In this document: one piece after another, positions 1 to 11,407 of the stretch
How the letters are laid out: each line of letters starts with the position of its first letter
Numbering within the stretch: position 1 is the first letter of the stretch
DNA from: Oscarella lobularis
Taxonomy: Eukaryota; Porifera; Homoscleromorpha; Homosclerophorida; Oscarellidae
Length of the DNA: 64,000 nt
Reading direction: 5' to 3'
Assembly: GCF_947507565.1 (NCBI RefSeq)
Contig: NC_089180.1
Coordinates: forward strand, 3,100,001-3,164,000
Notes under the pieces: model-generated
What the model was told of the DNA's origin: nothing
Database searches by the model: none
What the model saw: only the letters and a program-made list of their open reading frames with translations
Program-made: the position numbers and the translations under genes

Positions 1-67
1 TAGGTGAGGGAGGGGGTGTCTTCTAAGGGACCTCTATGTGATTTTTAGACCTGTTTTTGGATTTATT

Positions 68-262
68 ACTAGAGAATGATGGCCCGGTGTTCACCGTGTT
101 GCCATCATGCAGAGCCTCCCATCGCTTACCGTACGCGAGTGCATAACATAGTGTGACGTCATAGTTTTTATGCTGTCACATATTCACGTTGTCATTACAG
201 CCGTTAGCTACTACTAGTACAGCTCAGTCCTACCTACATACTGTAAATACAGTACTTGCATT
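68..262 (-). repeat. Copy of a dispersed repeat (CTAGAGAATGATGG end)
   Basis: This stretch is the near-identical reverse complement of 49801-50003 and 52545-52739, and it also matches both arms of the palindrome at 50156-51424. It shares the terminal motif CTAGAGAATGATGGCCCGG, the GTGACGTCATAG segment and the TACTAGTACAGCTCAG segment. No coding potential is visible. It is probably the end module of a non-autonomous foldback transposon family. Confidence 0.85.
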
Positions 263-950
263 ATCTTTATCATGATCTCATACATCTATGCCGGCAGGGC
301 GGACTTTCAAATACGCATGCTCTGCTAACAATGACTAATGGGCCAATAGCATTCTATTAAGACCCTCCCACAGAAAATGGCCTCGGATAAGGTCAATTCG
401 AACCGGATAATTTTGCAAATCAAAGCCTTACTAAATATTCTTTCATATGAGATCGACGCGTTTTTTTTTCGAGAGGACGTCAATTGAGTACTACGCCTCT
501 GAAATTGAACAACGCGCTCATATAACGATAACAGCTACATATGTTACTGCGTTTACACATATGTACAGTACCACCGTCACAACGTGGCTTAGGATAGGGT
601 CCTCCATCAGGTTTTCACAAATCGAAGCTTTGAAAATACGCTTTGATTTGAGTTTTACCGTATTAGGGGATTTTTAGAGGGCGAGATTGCGTACGTTTCA
701 CTTGACTTTCAAAGCCACGATAATGCCATTACCGATTTGCACCTTATCTCAGAGCTACGTTCCAAAATTACCGCATAGCAAGAATAGAAGGGATCTATTT
801 TTCCGTTTATGGAGTCTGGTATTTCAGCTGAGTCCCGGAGCGCGCGCAGACCCCACGTCATTGAACGTCATTGAAAGGACCCGGATGACCCATTGAACGT
901 TCGTCCTCACTCACTCCGAAAACGCTAGCAGAAGACCGATTCAGCACCAA
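263..950. other. No recognisable gene
   Basis: Only short open frames without family features are present. The sequence is mildly AT-rich, with no tandem repeat or inverted terminus that I can define. The last ~60 bases precede the start codon of the PLK1-like fragment and may include its 5' leader. Confidence 0.5.
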
Positions 951-952
951 AG

Positions 953-2529
953 ATGGACGGCAAAGTGAGTCTCAGCTCTAGCAGAAGTAGCGTAGCGAAG
1001 GCGCCAACGATTCACCGCCGTCTCCGCGTGCGCGCCTTCACAGGTCGGTTTCGCGCGCTGCTACGAACTGAAGGACATGACAACGAAGGAAGTATTCGCC
1101 GAAAAGATCGTCTCGAAGAGCCGCTCATCGAAACAGCGTCAGAAAGAAGAGGTTCGACGAGCGTATCCTCGCGCGGGGCCTCACTTCGAAACGTTCTTTC
1201 GCGTTCTAGATGTCGATGGAGATTGCGGTCCATCGAAGTCTCAATCACGAGAACATCGTCGGCTTTCGCGGCTACTTCGAAGACTCCGAAAACGTTTACG
1301 TTCTTCTAAGAGTGAGTTGACCCCGCCCATTTTTTCCTAGTGTAAGTATTTGATTTTCAGTCTTTGATGGAGTTGCATAAGCGACGGCGCGTTCTAACCG
1401 AAGCGGAAGCTCGATACTACATGAAACTCGGATGCCAATATTTGCACGGCGTCAAAGTCATACATCGCGATTTGAAACTTGGCAACATATTTCTCGACGG
1501 TCGACGGATTGATAGTGAAAATCGGCGATTTTGGACTCGCAGCAAAAATCGACTACGAAGGAGAAAGAAAGAGGTACAACAAATAAATTCATAGAAAAAT
1601 TTAATTATAGGCATGTGTATATAGGACCTTATGTGGGACTCCAAATTATATTGCCCCGGAGCTATAGTGATTAAGACGGGGCACAGCTGCGAAGTTGATT
1701 TGTGGTCTATAGGATGTATAATGTAAGTTACATAGGCAGGGAATGTAATAGTATCCTTATTATCTTTTATTCTAGGTACACTCTCCTCGTTGGAAAGCCC
1801 CCCTTTGAGACGAAATCCCTCAAGGAGACCTATTTGCCGCGTATCAAACGAAACGACTATTTTATTCCGCCCAAAGTGTCGCCTGCAGCACAGTCACTCA
1901 TCGTCCGACTCCTCCGTTTGATCTGTCCTCCGCCGGCTTCGCGCCGACTCGACTTCCGCTCAGCTGTTTGACGATGGCACGAGAAGAAAACGGCTACTTC
2001 GACGTCGGGACTGCCACGAAAACCGTTGAGTCTCGTCAATAAAGACGGATGCGGAGCGGCGGCGGGTCATTTGAAGGGTGCGCTGTCTTCGGCGACGACG
2101 ACGACCGCTGTTTCTGTCAAAGACTCTTCTGTTCTACCGCTTCATCCTACTCCTACAGAGTTTAGTCCTTGTATGAGATTTGGGGAGAGAGGATAGGCGG
2201 GGTTCTTAGTTTTTTTTTTTTTTATTTGAGGTACTGAGCCGTCTGATTATTTTCTGAGTGATCTGCTGTGCCAGTTGAGTGACTGCTTGAAGAAAGAGCC
2301 GGAGAAGAAGAGCAGCAAGCATTGGGGTATGTATATGTATACGGTATGTAGATCTGTATAGATGTATGTTCGTTTTATATTAGATGAGGCTGAAGATCCG
2401 GCATCTCAGCCTATTTATTGGATCAGCAAATGGGTCGACTATTGGGCTCGGCTATCAGCTGTCCGACAATTCGGTCGGCGTCCTATTCAATGACAATACC
2501 CGTATTCTTTTGGCGGCAGATGGAGAGTG
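953..2529 (+). pseudogene. PLK1-like: Polo-like kinase (PLK1-type), 5' part, frame-broken
   Basis: This matches the PLK serine/threonine kinases of mitosis. Exons read at about 953-964, 1044-1151 (CYELKDMTTKEVF), 1210-1309 (HRSLNHENIVGFRGYFEDSE), 1361-1573 (kinase [10 protein letters not shown]), 1624-1722 (TLCGTPNYIAPE), 1777-2196 ([14 protein letters not shown] and linker), 2270-2325 and 2384-2529 (EAEDPA, then polo-box 1 [15 protein letters not shown]). Introns are 50-70 bp with GT-AG ends. Lesions: a 7-bp tandem duplication near 1499-1510, just before the DFG (IGDFGLA) segment; two extra bases after APE near 1662; another shift near 2005; and an ~11-bp deletion after WVDY near 2435. Polo-box 2 is absent: after a splice donor at 2530 the sequence runs into the minisatellite. 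The family assignment is firm, and the lesions argue for a pseudogene. Confidence 0.88.
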
Positions 2530-2568
2530 AGTACAAAGCTAAAGATACAGTTAAGGCTCAAGAGAGAT

Positions 2569-5500
2569 ATCTTTAATCTTTAAACGGTTCCCTATACTAG
2601 AGAACGTAGTCCCTAATTTTTTCGACGGTTCCCTATATTAGAGAACGTAGTCCCTAATCTTTGATTTTTAGAGGATTCCCTATATTAGAGAACGTAGTCC
2701 CTAATCTTTGATTTTTTAGAGGGTTCCCTATATTAGAGAACCTAGTCCCTAATCTTTGATTTTTAGAGGGTTCCCTATACTAGAGAACATTTTCCCTAAT
2801 CTTTGATTTTTAGAGGGTTCACTATATTGGAGAACGTAGTCCCTAATCTTTGATTTTTAGAATTTTCGCTATATTAGAGAACGTAGTCCCTAATCTTTGA
2901 TTTTAAGAGGGTTCTCTATATTAGAGGACGTAGTCCCTAATCTTTAATCTTTAGACGGTTCCCTATATTAGAGAACGTAGTCCCTAATCTTTCATTTTTA
3001 GAGGGTTCCCTATATTAGATAACGTAGTCCCTAATCTTTGATTTCTGGAGGGTTCCCTATATTAGAGAACGTAGTCCCTAATCTTTGATTTTTAGAGGGT
3101 TCCCTATATTAGAGAACGTAGTCCCTAATCTTTGATTTTTAGAGTGTTCCCTATACTAGAGAACGTTGTCCCTAATCTTTGATTTTTAGATGGTTCACTA
3201 TATTAGAGAACGTAGTCCCTAATCTTTAATTTTTAGAGGGTTTCCTATATTAGAGAACGTAGTCCCTAATCTTTAATCTTTAGACGGTTCCATATATTAG
3301 AGAACGTAGTCCATAATCTTTGAATTTTAGAGGGTTCCCTATATTAGAGAACGTAGTCCCTAATCTTTGATTTTTGAAGGGTTCTCTATATTAGAGAACG
3401 TAGTCCCTAATCTTTGATTTTTGAAGGGTTCTCTATATTAGATAACGTAGTCCCTAATCTTTGATTTTTGGAGGGTTCCCTATATTGGAGAACGTAGTCC
3501 CTAATCTTTAATCTTGAGACGGTTCCCTATATTAGGGAACGTAGTCCCTAATCTTTGATTTTTAGAGGGTTCCCTATATTAGAGAACATAGTCCCTAATC
3601 TTTAATCTTTAGACGGTTCCCTATACATGTATTAGAGAACGTAGTCCCTAATCTTTGATTTTTAGAGGGTTCCCTATATTAGAGAACGTTGTCCCTAATC
3701 TTTAATCTTTAGACGGTTATTAGAGAACGTAGTCCCTAATCCTTAGACGGTTCCCTATATTAGAGAACGTAGTCCCTAATCTTTGATTTTTTAGAGGGTT
3801 CCCTATATTAGAGAACGTAGTCCCTAATCTTTGATTTTTAGACGGTTCCCTATATTAGAGAACGTAGTCCCTCATCTTTGATTTTTAGACGGTTCTCTAT
3901 ATTAGAGAACGTAGTCCCTAATCTTTAGACGGTTCCCTATATTAGAGAACGTAGTCCCTAATCTTTGATTTTTTAGAGGGTTCCCTATATTAGAGAACGT
4001 AGTCTCTAATCTTTGATTATTAGACGGTTCCCTATATTAGAGAACGTAGTCCCTAATCTTTGATTTTTATATTAGAGAACGTAGTCCCTAATCTTTGATT
4101 TTTAGAGGGTTCCCTATATTCGAGAACGTAGTCCCTAATCTTTGATTTTTAGAGGGTTCCCTATATTAGAGAACGTAGTCCCTAATCTTTAATCTTTAGA
4201 CGGTTCCCTATATTAGAGAACGTAGTCCCTAATCTTTAGACTGTTCCCTATATTAGATAACGTAGTCCCTAATCTTTGATTTTTAGAGGGTTCCCTATAT
4301 TAGAGAACGTAGTCCCTAATCTTTGATTTCTGGAGGGTTCCCTATATTAGAGAACGTAGTCCCTAATCTTTGATTTTTAGAGGGTTCCCTATATTAGAGA
4401 ATGTAGTCCCTAATCTTTGATTTTTAGAGGGTTCCCTATATTAGAGAACGTAGTCCCTAATCTTTGATTTCTGGAGGGTTCCCTATATTAGAGAACGTAG
4501 TCCCTAATCTTTGATTTTTAGAGGGTTCCCTATATTAGAGAATGTAGTCCCTAATCTTTGATTTTTATAGGGTTCCCTATATTAGAGAACGTAGTCCCTA
4601 ATCTTTGATTTCTGGAGGGTTCCCTATATTAGAGAACGTAGTCCCTAATCTTTGATTTTTAGAGGGTTCCCTATATTAGAGAATGTAGTCCCTAATCTTT
4701 GATTTTTATAGGGTTCCCTATATTAGAGAACGTAGTCCCTAATCTTTGATTTTTAGAGGGTTCCCTATATTAGAGAACGTAGTCCCTAATCTTTGATTTT
4801 TAGAGGATTCCGTATATTAGATAACGTAGTTCCTAATCTTTGATTTTTAGAGGTTTTCCTATATTAGAGAACGTAGTCTCTAATCTTTGATTTTTAGAGA
4901 ACGTAGTCCCTACTCTTTTATTTTTAGAGGTTTCCCTATATTAGAGAACGTAGTCTCTAATCTTTGATTTTTATAGGGTTCCCTATATTAGAGAACATAG
5001 TCCCTAATCTTTGATTTTTGGAGGGTTCCCTTTATTGGAGAACGTAGTCCCTAATCTTTGATTTTTAGAGGGTTCCCTATATTAGATAACGTAGTCCCTA
5101 ATCTTTGATTTTTAGAGAGTTCCCTATACTAGAGAACGTAGTCCCTAATCTTTGATTTTTAGAGGGTTCCCTATATTAGAGAACGTAGTCCCTAATCTTT
5201 GATTTTTAGAGGGTTCCCTATATTAGAGAACGTAGTCCCTAATCTTTAATCTTTAGACGGTTCCCTATATTAGAGAACGTAGTCCATAGTCTTTGATTTT
5301 TAGAGGGTTCCCTATATTCGAGAACGTAGTCCCTAATCTTTGATTTTTAGAGGGTTCCCTATATTAGAGAACGTAGTCCCTAATCTTTAATCTTTAGACG
5401 GTTCCCTATATTAGAGAACGTAGTCCCTAATCTTTAGACTGTTCCCTATATTAGATAACGTAGTCCCTAATCTTTGATTTTTAGAGGGTTCCCTATATTA

Positions 5501-7718
5501 GAGAACGTAGTCCCTAATCTTTGATTTCTGGAGGGTTCCCTATATTAGAGAACGTAGTCCCTAATCTTTGATTTTTAGAGGGTTCCCTATATTAGAGAAT
5601 TAATCTTTGATTTTTATATTAGAGAACGTAGTCCCTAATCTTTGATTTTTAGAGGGTTCCCTATATTAGAGAACGTAGTCCCTAATCTTTGATTTTTAGA
5701 GAGTTCCCTATATTAGAGAACGTAGTCCCTAATCTTTGATTTTTAGAGGGTTCCCTATATTAGAGAACGTAGTCCCTAATCTTTGATTTTTAGAGGATTC
5801 CGTATATTAGATAACGTAGTTCCTAATCTTTGATTTTTAGAGGTTTTCCTATATTAGAGAACGTAGTCCCTAATCTTTGATTTTTAGATGGTTCCCTATA
5901 TTAGATAACGTAGTCCCTAATCTTTTATTTTTCGAGGTTTTCCTATATTAGAGAACGTAGTCCCTAATCTTTGATTTTTAGAGGTTTTCCTTTATTAGAG
6001 AACGTAGACCCTAATCTTTAATCTTTAGACGGTTCCTTATATTAGAGAACGCAGTCCCTAATCTTTGATTTTTAGAGGGTTTCCTATATTAGAGAACGTA
6101 GTCCCTAATCTTTGATTTTTATAGGGTTCCCTATATTAGAGAACGTAGTCCCTAATCTTTGATTTTTAGAGGGTTCCCTATATTAGAGAACGTAGTCCCT
6201 AATCTTTGATTTTTAGAGGGTTCCCTATATTAGAGAACGTAGTCCCTAATCTTTGATTTTTAGAGGGTACCCTATATTAGATAACGTAGTCTCTAATCTT
6301 TGATTTTTAGAGGGTTCCCTATATTAGAGAACGTAGTCCCTAATCTTTGATTTCTGGAGGGTTCCCTATATTAGAGAACCTAGTCCCTAATCTTTGATTT
6401 TTTTAGGGTTCCCTATATTGGAGAACGTAGTCCCTAATCTTTGATTTTTAGAGGGTTCCCTATATTAGAGAACGTAGTCCCTAATCTTTGATTTTTAGAT
6501 GGTTCCCTATATTAGATAACGTAGTCCCTAATCTTTTATTTTTCGAGGTTTTCCTATATTAGAGAACGTAGTCCCTAATCTTTGATTTTTAGAGGTTTTC
6601 CTTTATTAGAGAACGTAGACCCTAATCTTTAATCTTTAGACGGTTCCTTATATTAGAGAACGCAGTCCCTAATCTTTGATTTTTAGAGGGTTTCCTATAT
6701 TAGAGAACGTAGTCCCTAATCTTTGATTTTTATAGGGTTCCCTATATTAGAGAACGTAGTCCCTAATCTTTGATTTTTAGAGGGTTCCCTATATTAGAGA
6801 ACGTAGTCCCTAATCTTTGATTTTTAGAGGGTTCCCTATATTAGAGAACGTAGTCCCTAATCTTTGATTTTTAGAGGGTACCCTATATTAGATAACGTAG
6901 TCTCTAATCTTTGATTTTTAGAGGGTTCCCTATATTAGAGAACGTAGTCCCTAATCTTTGATTTCTGGAGGGTTCCCTATATTAGAGAACCTAGTCCCTA
7001 ATCTTTGATTTTTTGAGGGTTCCCTATATTGGAGAACGTAGTCCCTAATCTTTGATTTTTAGAGGGTTTCCTATATTAGAGAACCTATTCCCTAATCTTT
7101 GATTTTTAGAGGGTTTCCTATACTAGAGAACGTTTTCCCTAATCTTTGATTTTTAGAGGGTTCCCTATATTAGATAACGTAGTCCCTAATCTTTGATTTT
7201 TAGAGAGTTCCCTATACTAGAGAACGTAGTCCCTAATCTTTGATTTTTAGAGGGTTCCCTGTATTAGAGAACGTAGTCCCTAATCTTTGATTTTTAGAGG
7301 GTTCCCTATATTAGTGAACGTAGTCCCTAATCTTTAATCTTTAGACGGTTCCCTATATTAGAGAACGTAGTCCATAGTCTTTGATTTTTAGAGGGTTCCC
7401 TATATTCGAGAACGTAGTCCCTAATCTTTGATTTTTAGAGGGTTCCCTATATTAGAGAACGTAGTCCCTAATCTTTAATCTTTAGACGGTTCCCTATATT
7501 AGAGAACGTAGTCCCTAATCTTTAGACTGTTCCCTATATTAGATAACGTAGTCCCTAATCTTTGATTTTTAGAGGGTTCCCTATATTAGAGAACGTAGTC
7601 CCTAATCTTTGATTTCTGGAGGGTTCCCTATATTAGAGAACGTAGTCCCTAATCTTTGATTTTTAGAGGGTTCCCTATATTAGAGAATTAATCTTTGATT
7701 TTTATAGGGTTCCCTATA
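2569..7718. repeat. 47-bp minisatellite, about 110 units, with higher-order structure
   Basis: The unit is about 47 bp and reads roughly GAGGGTTCCCTATATTAG, AGAACGTAGTCCCTAATC, then TTTGATTTTTA. Variant units occur, such as TTTAATCTTTAGACGG, TTTCTGGAGG and GATAACG types. Each unit contains a near-palindrome (GTTCCCTATATTAGAGAAC) that could fold into a small hairpin. Variant order is repeated: the block starting at 5886 recurs at 6497, 611 bp later, which is exactly 13 units. A block near 5281 recurs near 7369. The array starts about 40 bp after the last PLK1-like exon and ends exactly where the A1CF/RBM-like reading frame stops. It is non-coding in all frames. Confidence 0.97.
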
Positions 7719-8168
7719 TTAGCGTATTTCGTAGTTGTCCAGCGCGCGCACGCATTGCTTCGCCTCGTCGCGCGACGCGAAGACGGGGAAGGCGTAGCCG
7801 CGATTGCTCCCAGAGAAATCCATCATTAGACGTAGCTCGTAGAGTCGTCCGATCATCTGGAGCACGGGAACGAGTTCGTCTTCGTAGAGATACCGCGGTA
7901 TTTTTCCGATGAACACTTCGCAGCCACGTGGTGGTCGCTCGTCGGGCGGCGGACCGAAGCGTCGTTGGCCGTTCGTCTGCGAAATCATGCAGCCCGTTTT
8001 TTCCATGAGCTCGACGAGCTGGCGTTCGTTCGGCGCGCCGCTGACGCCTTCGGGAAGAGGATCTCCTTTTCGATAGTGTTGAGCTGGGATGACGCGTTTG
8101 GACGGCGGCGGCGACGACGGCGAGTCCGGTGGACGTTCTTCGGCGACGTCGTCGTTCGGTGCTTTCAT
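7719..8168 (-). pseudogene. 5' fragment of an A1CF/RBM46/RBM47/hnRNP-Q-type RNA-binding protein
   Basis: A 149-codon frame begins at ATG 8168. After a proline-rich N-terminus it reads [19 protein letters not shown], then the first RNA-recognition motif with [19 protein letters not shown] and [13 protein letters not shown], as in A1CF, RBM46/47 and SYNCRIP/hnRNP R. These proteins bind pre-mRNA or mRNA. The frame ends at NYEIR, where the normal protein would continue RRM1 into RRM2 and RRM3, because the minisatellite begins there. The fragment is therefore cut by the array and unlikely to make a full protein. It could be the first exon of a real gene whose intron holds the array, but no splice donor is visible at the junction. 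Confidence 0.8.
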
Positions 8169-8371
8169 GCTTCCACGACTCGTGCGCGTCTGCGCGAGAC
8201 GTCTAGTGGGTTTGAAATGTCACGTGCCGCGCATCAAAATATAAAATCAAATATCATTATTTCATCTTTCTTACCTTAATCATAACGCCTAGCACGGACA
8301 AACCCTTGGGACTACTAGTATGCTCTGATCCCAAATTGCTCGTACTACCATAGTGAAACTGCAACTGCAAC

Positions 8372-8581
8372 ATGGACGCGAGAGAAGAGATTACAAGGAG
8401 CATCAGGATCGCTATGATCCTTGCAAGAGATCGAGACTCAAGACGCAGAAGCTTTGAAGAGGAAAGAAGCGGAGGCAGAAGAGACAGCCCTCGACGACGA
8501 GACCGTTACCGTGACGACGACCGCGACGACAGACGTAGAAGCGACGAGCGTCGTCGAAGAGACAGAAACCGCTCTCGCTGA
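8372..8581 (+). CDS. Possible RS/RD-rich C-terminal tail of a splicing-type protein
   Basis: From about 8423 one frame encodes a highly charged Arg/Asp/Ser stretch (RRRDRYRDDDRDDRRRSDE, ending RNRSR and a stop at 8581). An AATAAA polyadenylation hexamer follows at about 8610. This looks like the C-terminus and 3' end of an SR-like or U1-70K-like protein, but no RNA-binding domain is found upstream, so the family cannot be named. The two other frames are also open because the DNA is a purine-rich GACGAC-type repeat. The coding claim is weak. Confidence 0.35.
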   Translation: MDAREEITRSIRIAMILARDRDSRRRSFEEERSGGRRDSPRRRDRYRDDDRDDRRRSDERRRRDRNRSR

Positions 8582-8999
8582 ACTGAATGATTTGTACGAC
8601 ACATAACAATAAAATTCACTGCATGCAGTTGTACAATATGTATGCGTCATAGGGCACTTTTTATACTGTATATACATGTCCTCAAAGTCTAAAAAGAAAA
8701 CTGAACACCAAACATGAACCCATCCCTCACCCTATACATCGCGACGCAAAGCGATCCCTGCAACAAACAAGATGACCAAAGCTACTGAAACTAAGGCATT
8801 ATCTAAACACTTATCTGAAGCTAGCTTTGTCCGATCCCTTCTTCCATTCGAAGGCTTTTGATTACTCCGGAAGTGATAAGCTTATCTCCAGCCCAGGGCA
8901 ACGCTAGTGGCGGCGATTTCTTCTTACGCCCGGTTTGAGGCCCGGGTTGAGAAGATAAAAATCGGGCCACACGCCTCGCCTCGTTTGGGGTCTTCGTTG

Positions 9000-9649
9000 A
9001 TCAACAAAGACGGAAGAAAGGCAAATATTTCCGTGTACAAGACTACAATCCTCACTCAAAAACGTCAATCCTTTCTATAGAGAATATCTAATTAATTAAT
9101 TAATTCCCTTAGTTCCTATGCTGGGATGATTTCTTACGTACCGAAATTTGATGCAATCCCCAACTAATTTCCAATTCATTTTTTCCGTCTTTTTGACGAA
9201 GAAACTCTTCCAAAGGAGTGACCGGTTCCGTGGCCACTGTTAGAGTCGTTTCCGTCTACATTGCACAATTCTACTGTAGTTAACAATTTCACTGTTGCTT
9301 TTTCTCTTACCTCCATTCCATCGATAAATTTGATGACGTTTGGATGACGAAACGTTTTTAGTCGAACGTACGCTCTTTTCGCTGCTTTCATCTGCTAAAC
9401 AACTCGGAATTGGCGTACGACGGATCGCTGTTTTACCTCTTGCTCTCTTCCTTCACTGCCTTCGAACACGAAGAGCGTCACGGCCAAATTATCGGACTAA
9501 AATGTCGCCAGAGTAAAATGGCGTCTTTTTACAGCGTTTACGACTACCTTTCGTTTTCCTTTGTGAACTGACCAAACCGTTTTGCCGATTAGGCATTCGT
9601 ATTTGTCTTCTATTTCGTAGGAAAGGTCTTTTCCTTGACCCTGGCCCAT
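9000..9649 (-). pseudogene. SCYL1-like: SCYL1-like pseudokinase, first five exons
   Basis: SCYL1 is a catalytically inactive kinase-like protein of Golgi-ER trafficking. Five exons join in frame on the minus strand: 9649-9548 (start MGQGQGKDLSYEIE), 9496-9437 (LAVTLFVFEG), 9394-9311 (KAAKRAYVRLKTFRHPNVIK), 9255-9142 (EPVTPLEEFL, NELEISWGLHQIS) and 9074-9000 (FLSEDCSLVHGNICLSSVFV). Introns are 41-67 bp with GT-AG ends. The order and spacing fit the N-lobe of SCYL1, and no lesion is visible in these exons. After SVFVD the similarity stops at about 9000. The rest of the pseudokinase domain and the HEAT repeats are missing, so this is a truncated 5' part (or a gene with distant exons that I could not find down to 8700). 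Confidence 0.82.
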
Positions 9650-9679
9650 CGTATCCGGGTCCTTTATGACAAAGAGATA

Positions 9680-10019
9680 CCGTAAAGTCGGGATATTAAG
9701 TACCCATCAATTACAGGTACCCTTTTAGATTAGGTACCCATTTTTACATCTACTACCACTCGTCCGAATAAAAGTACCCATTCGAATAGAAGTACCCTAC
9801 TTTTATTAGTACCTATTCATTTGTTTGTATTTGTACGTTCGAGACTAAGTTTGGTACCAAAATATTCCGATAATGTAAAGAAAAGAATGAGACGCTTCTC
9901 TGCGTTTCAGTGATTCGTCCAGAGGTACCGCACAAATAGAGCTACCCACATCCCCTGGTGCTCGAAATCAACACATTTATCAAATATAAGTACCGGTACT
10001 TAATATCCCGACTTTACGG
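9680..10019. mobile_element. MITE with 25-bp perfect terminal inverted repeats and TA target duplication
   Basis: The left end CCGTAAAGTCGGGATATTAA and the right end TTAATATCCCGACTTTACGG are perfect inverted repeats (25 bp each, 9680-9704 and 9995-10019), flanked on both sides by TA (9678-9679 and 10020-10021). A 340-bp non-coding, TA-inserted element is typical of Tc1/mariner-type MITEs. The interior repeats the motif GTACCCA several times. The right TA overlaps the A of the ATG that opens the BPNT1-like frame, so insertion was directly at the start codon. Confidence 0.9.
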
Positions 10020-10020
10020 T

Positions 10021-10935
10021 ATGCAAGATCTCATGATTCGTTTATTAGCTTCGTCTGTGGCGGTAGCCAGACGAGCAGGTCAACACATACGAGACGTTCT
10101 CCAATCGGGAAAGCTCGCTGTCGTCGAAAAGGCAAGAAAACGACGATATTTTAGAAGATGAAACGATTTCGACTTTCCGCTAAAGGGCGTCGACGATCCG
10201 CAAACAGAAGCCGATCGACGCTCCCAACGATGCATTCTAGCATCGCTCAAATCCCAATATCCAAACGTGACCGTGATAGGAGAAGAGGTAGAATGCGCTA
10301 AAAAATAAAAAATCATTATTATTATAAATTGTTTTTCTTAGGATTTACCGCCTTCTGCAGACGATCAACGTCTTAGAACGGACGCTAAAGACGAGAGCGT
10401 TCTCAGCGTGGAATGCCCAAAAATCTACAAGGGAATAGAAGAAAAAGACGTACAGTATATATAAAAAAAGAACTCGATTTCTATATATAGAACTTTTATT
10501 ATCACCTTTCAGATTTCCATATGGGTCGATCCTCTCTACGGAACGTCAGAATTCACAGCCGGTTAATTAATTAAAATCAAAAGAAAACTAATTTCATTTC
10601 GAATCATTTTTTTAGGTTTTCTCGATCGCGTTACAGTCCTAATAGGCATAGCGATTGGAAGCGAGCCAATTGCCGGCGTCATCTATCAACCATTCTATCA
10701 AAAAACCCCGGACACTTTGCCTGGTCGAATGATATGGGGAATGATGGGCGTGGGCATACGTGGCGACTTCACCCCAGCTGAATTGCCACCCCAACGCCAA
10801 ATCGTCGCCTCAACGCGAACACACGGAAGTGAGCTTTTCGGAGAAGATAGACGAAATTATTGGCAACGGTGTACCTTTGGGGAAAAATCACGGAATTGTG
10901 CGGCAGTCCGGAAGATCCAAATGTGGTACAATTGA
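10021..10935 (+). pseudogene. BPNT1-like: BPNT1-like 3'(2'),5'-bisphosphate nucleotidase, truncated, active-site residue changed
   Basis: BPNT1 is a Mg-dependent, lithium-sensitive phosphatase that removes the 3'-phosphate of PAP. Exons: 10021-10131 (MIRLLASSVAVARRAG), 10186-10287 (QTEADRRSQRCILASL, VIGEE), 10342-10449, 10513-10561 (WVDPLYGTSEFTAG) and 10620 onward (RVTVLIGIAIGSEPIAGVI). The first intron has a GC donor (AAG/GCAAG) and an AG acceptor. The conserved metal-binding motif DPLDGT reads DPLYGT, so a catalytic Asp is replaced by Tyr. Similarity fades after STRTHG near 10828; the C-terminal half with the KWDTCAPE region is absent. The start could be ATG 10021 or ATG 10033 (same frame). 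Most likely a pseudogene. Confidence 0.83.
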
Positions 10936-10939
10936 TTAA

Positions 10940-11400
10940 TTAATTAATTATAAAATTCCACGTCTTTAATGACTGCACGTGTTCTTTAGCATGCAGTTAG
11001 CTATTGACGTTCAGTTTCCTCCTGTATTTGGGGGACTCGGGCCAGGGCGTAATTGCCGTGCTTTTCTTCACCTATGGACTTCAGACACGGAGGGAGGTTT
11101 CGTGCTCGAGAGAGTGACTCAAATCGCGAAAGCCGCTCAACAGCACTTATGCAACGTCGCGAGAGTTTCAAACAAACCAGGTACAATACTTCACTACGTC
11201 ATCTCAAAAACGCCGAGGTTCGGAGTACACGTCACTGAAGCCAATACGAAGGCCGTACAAGCGAGACTACAATCCGTATGAAGAACCCAGCATTTAAAAC
11301 AGTCCCTAATTGGATTGATATAAATGGATTGATATTTGCTATACTGGTAATTTCTGGTCGTTTTCTAGGCGACGCGGTGTGTGGGGATAGTCAGAACAGG
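10940..11400. other. No assignable gene; one open frame of unknown meaning
   Basis: A frame of 100 codons lies at 10979-11281 on the plus strand, with overlapping open frames on both strands. None shows a recognisable domain. It may be decayed downstream sequence of the BPNT1-like copy. Confidence 0.3.
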
Positions 11401-11407
11401 TGGTTTA

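Noticed and set aside
2569-7718. CRISPR-like array
   Set aside because: Units are contiguous 47-mers with no unique spacers, in a eukaryotic context; it is a minisatellite.
8421-8677. Alternative frames over the RS-rich tail (Glu/Thr-rich plus frame, Ser/Val-rich minus frame)
   Set aside because: All frames are open because of the GACGAC-type composition; only the Arg/Asp/Ser frame resembles a known protein class, and even that is weak.
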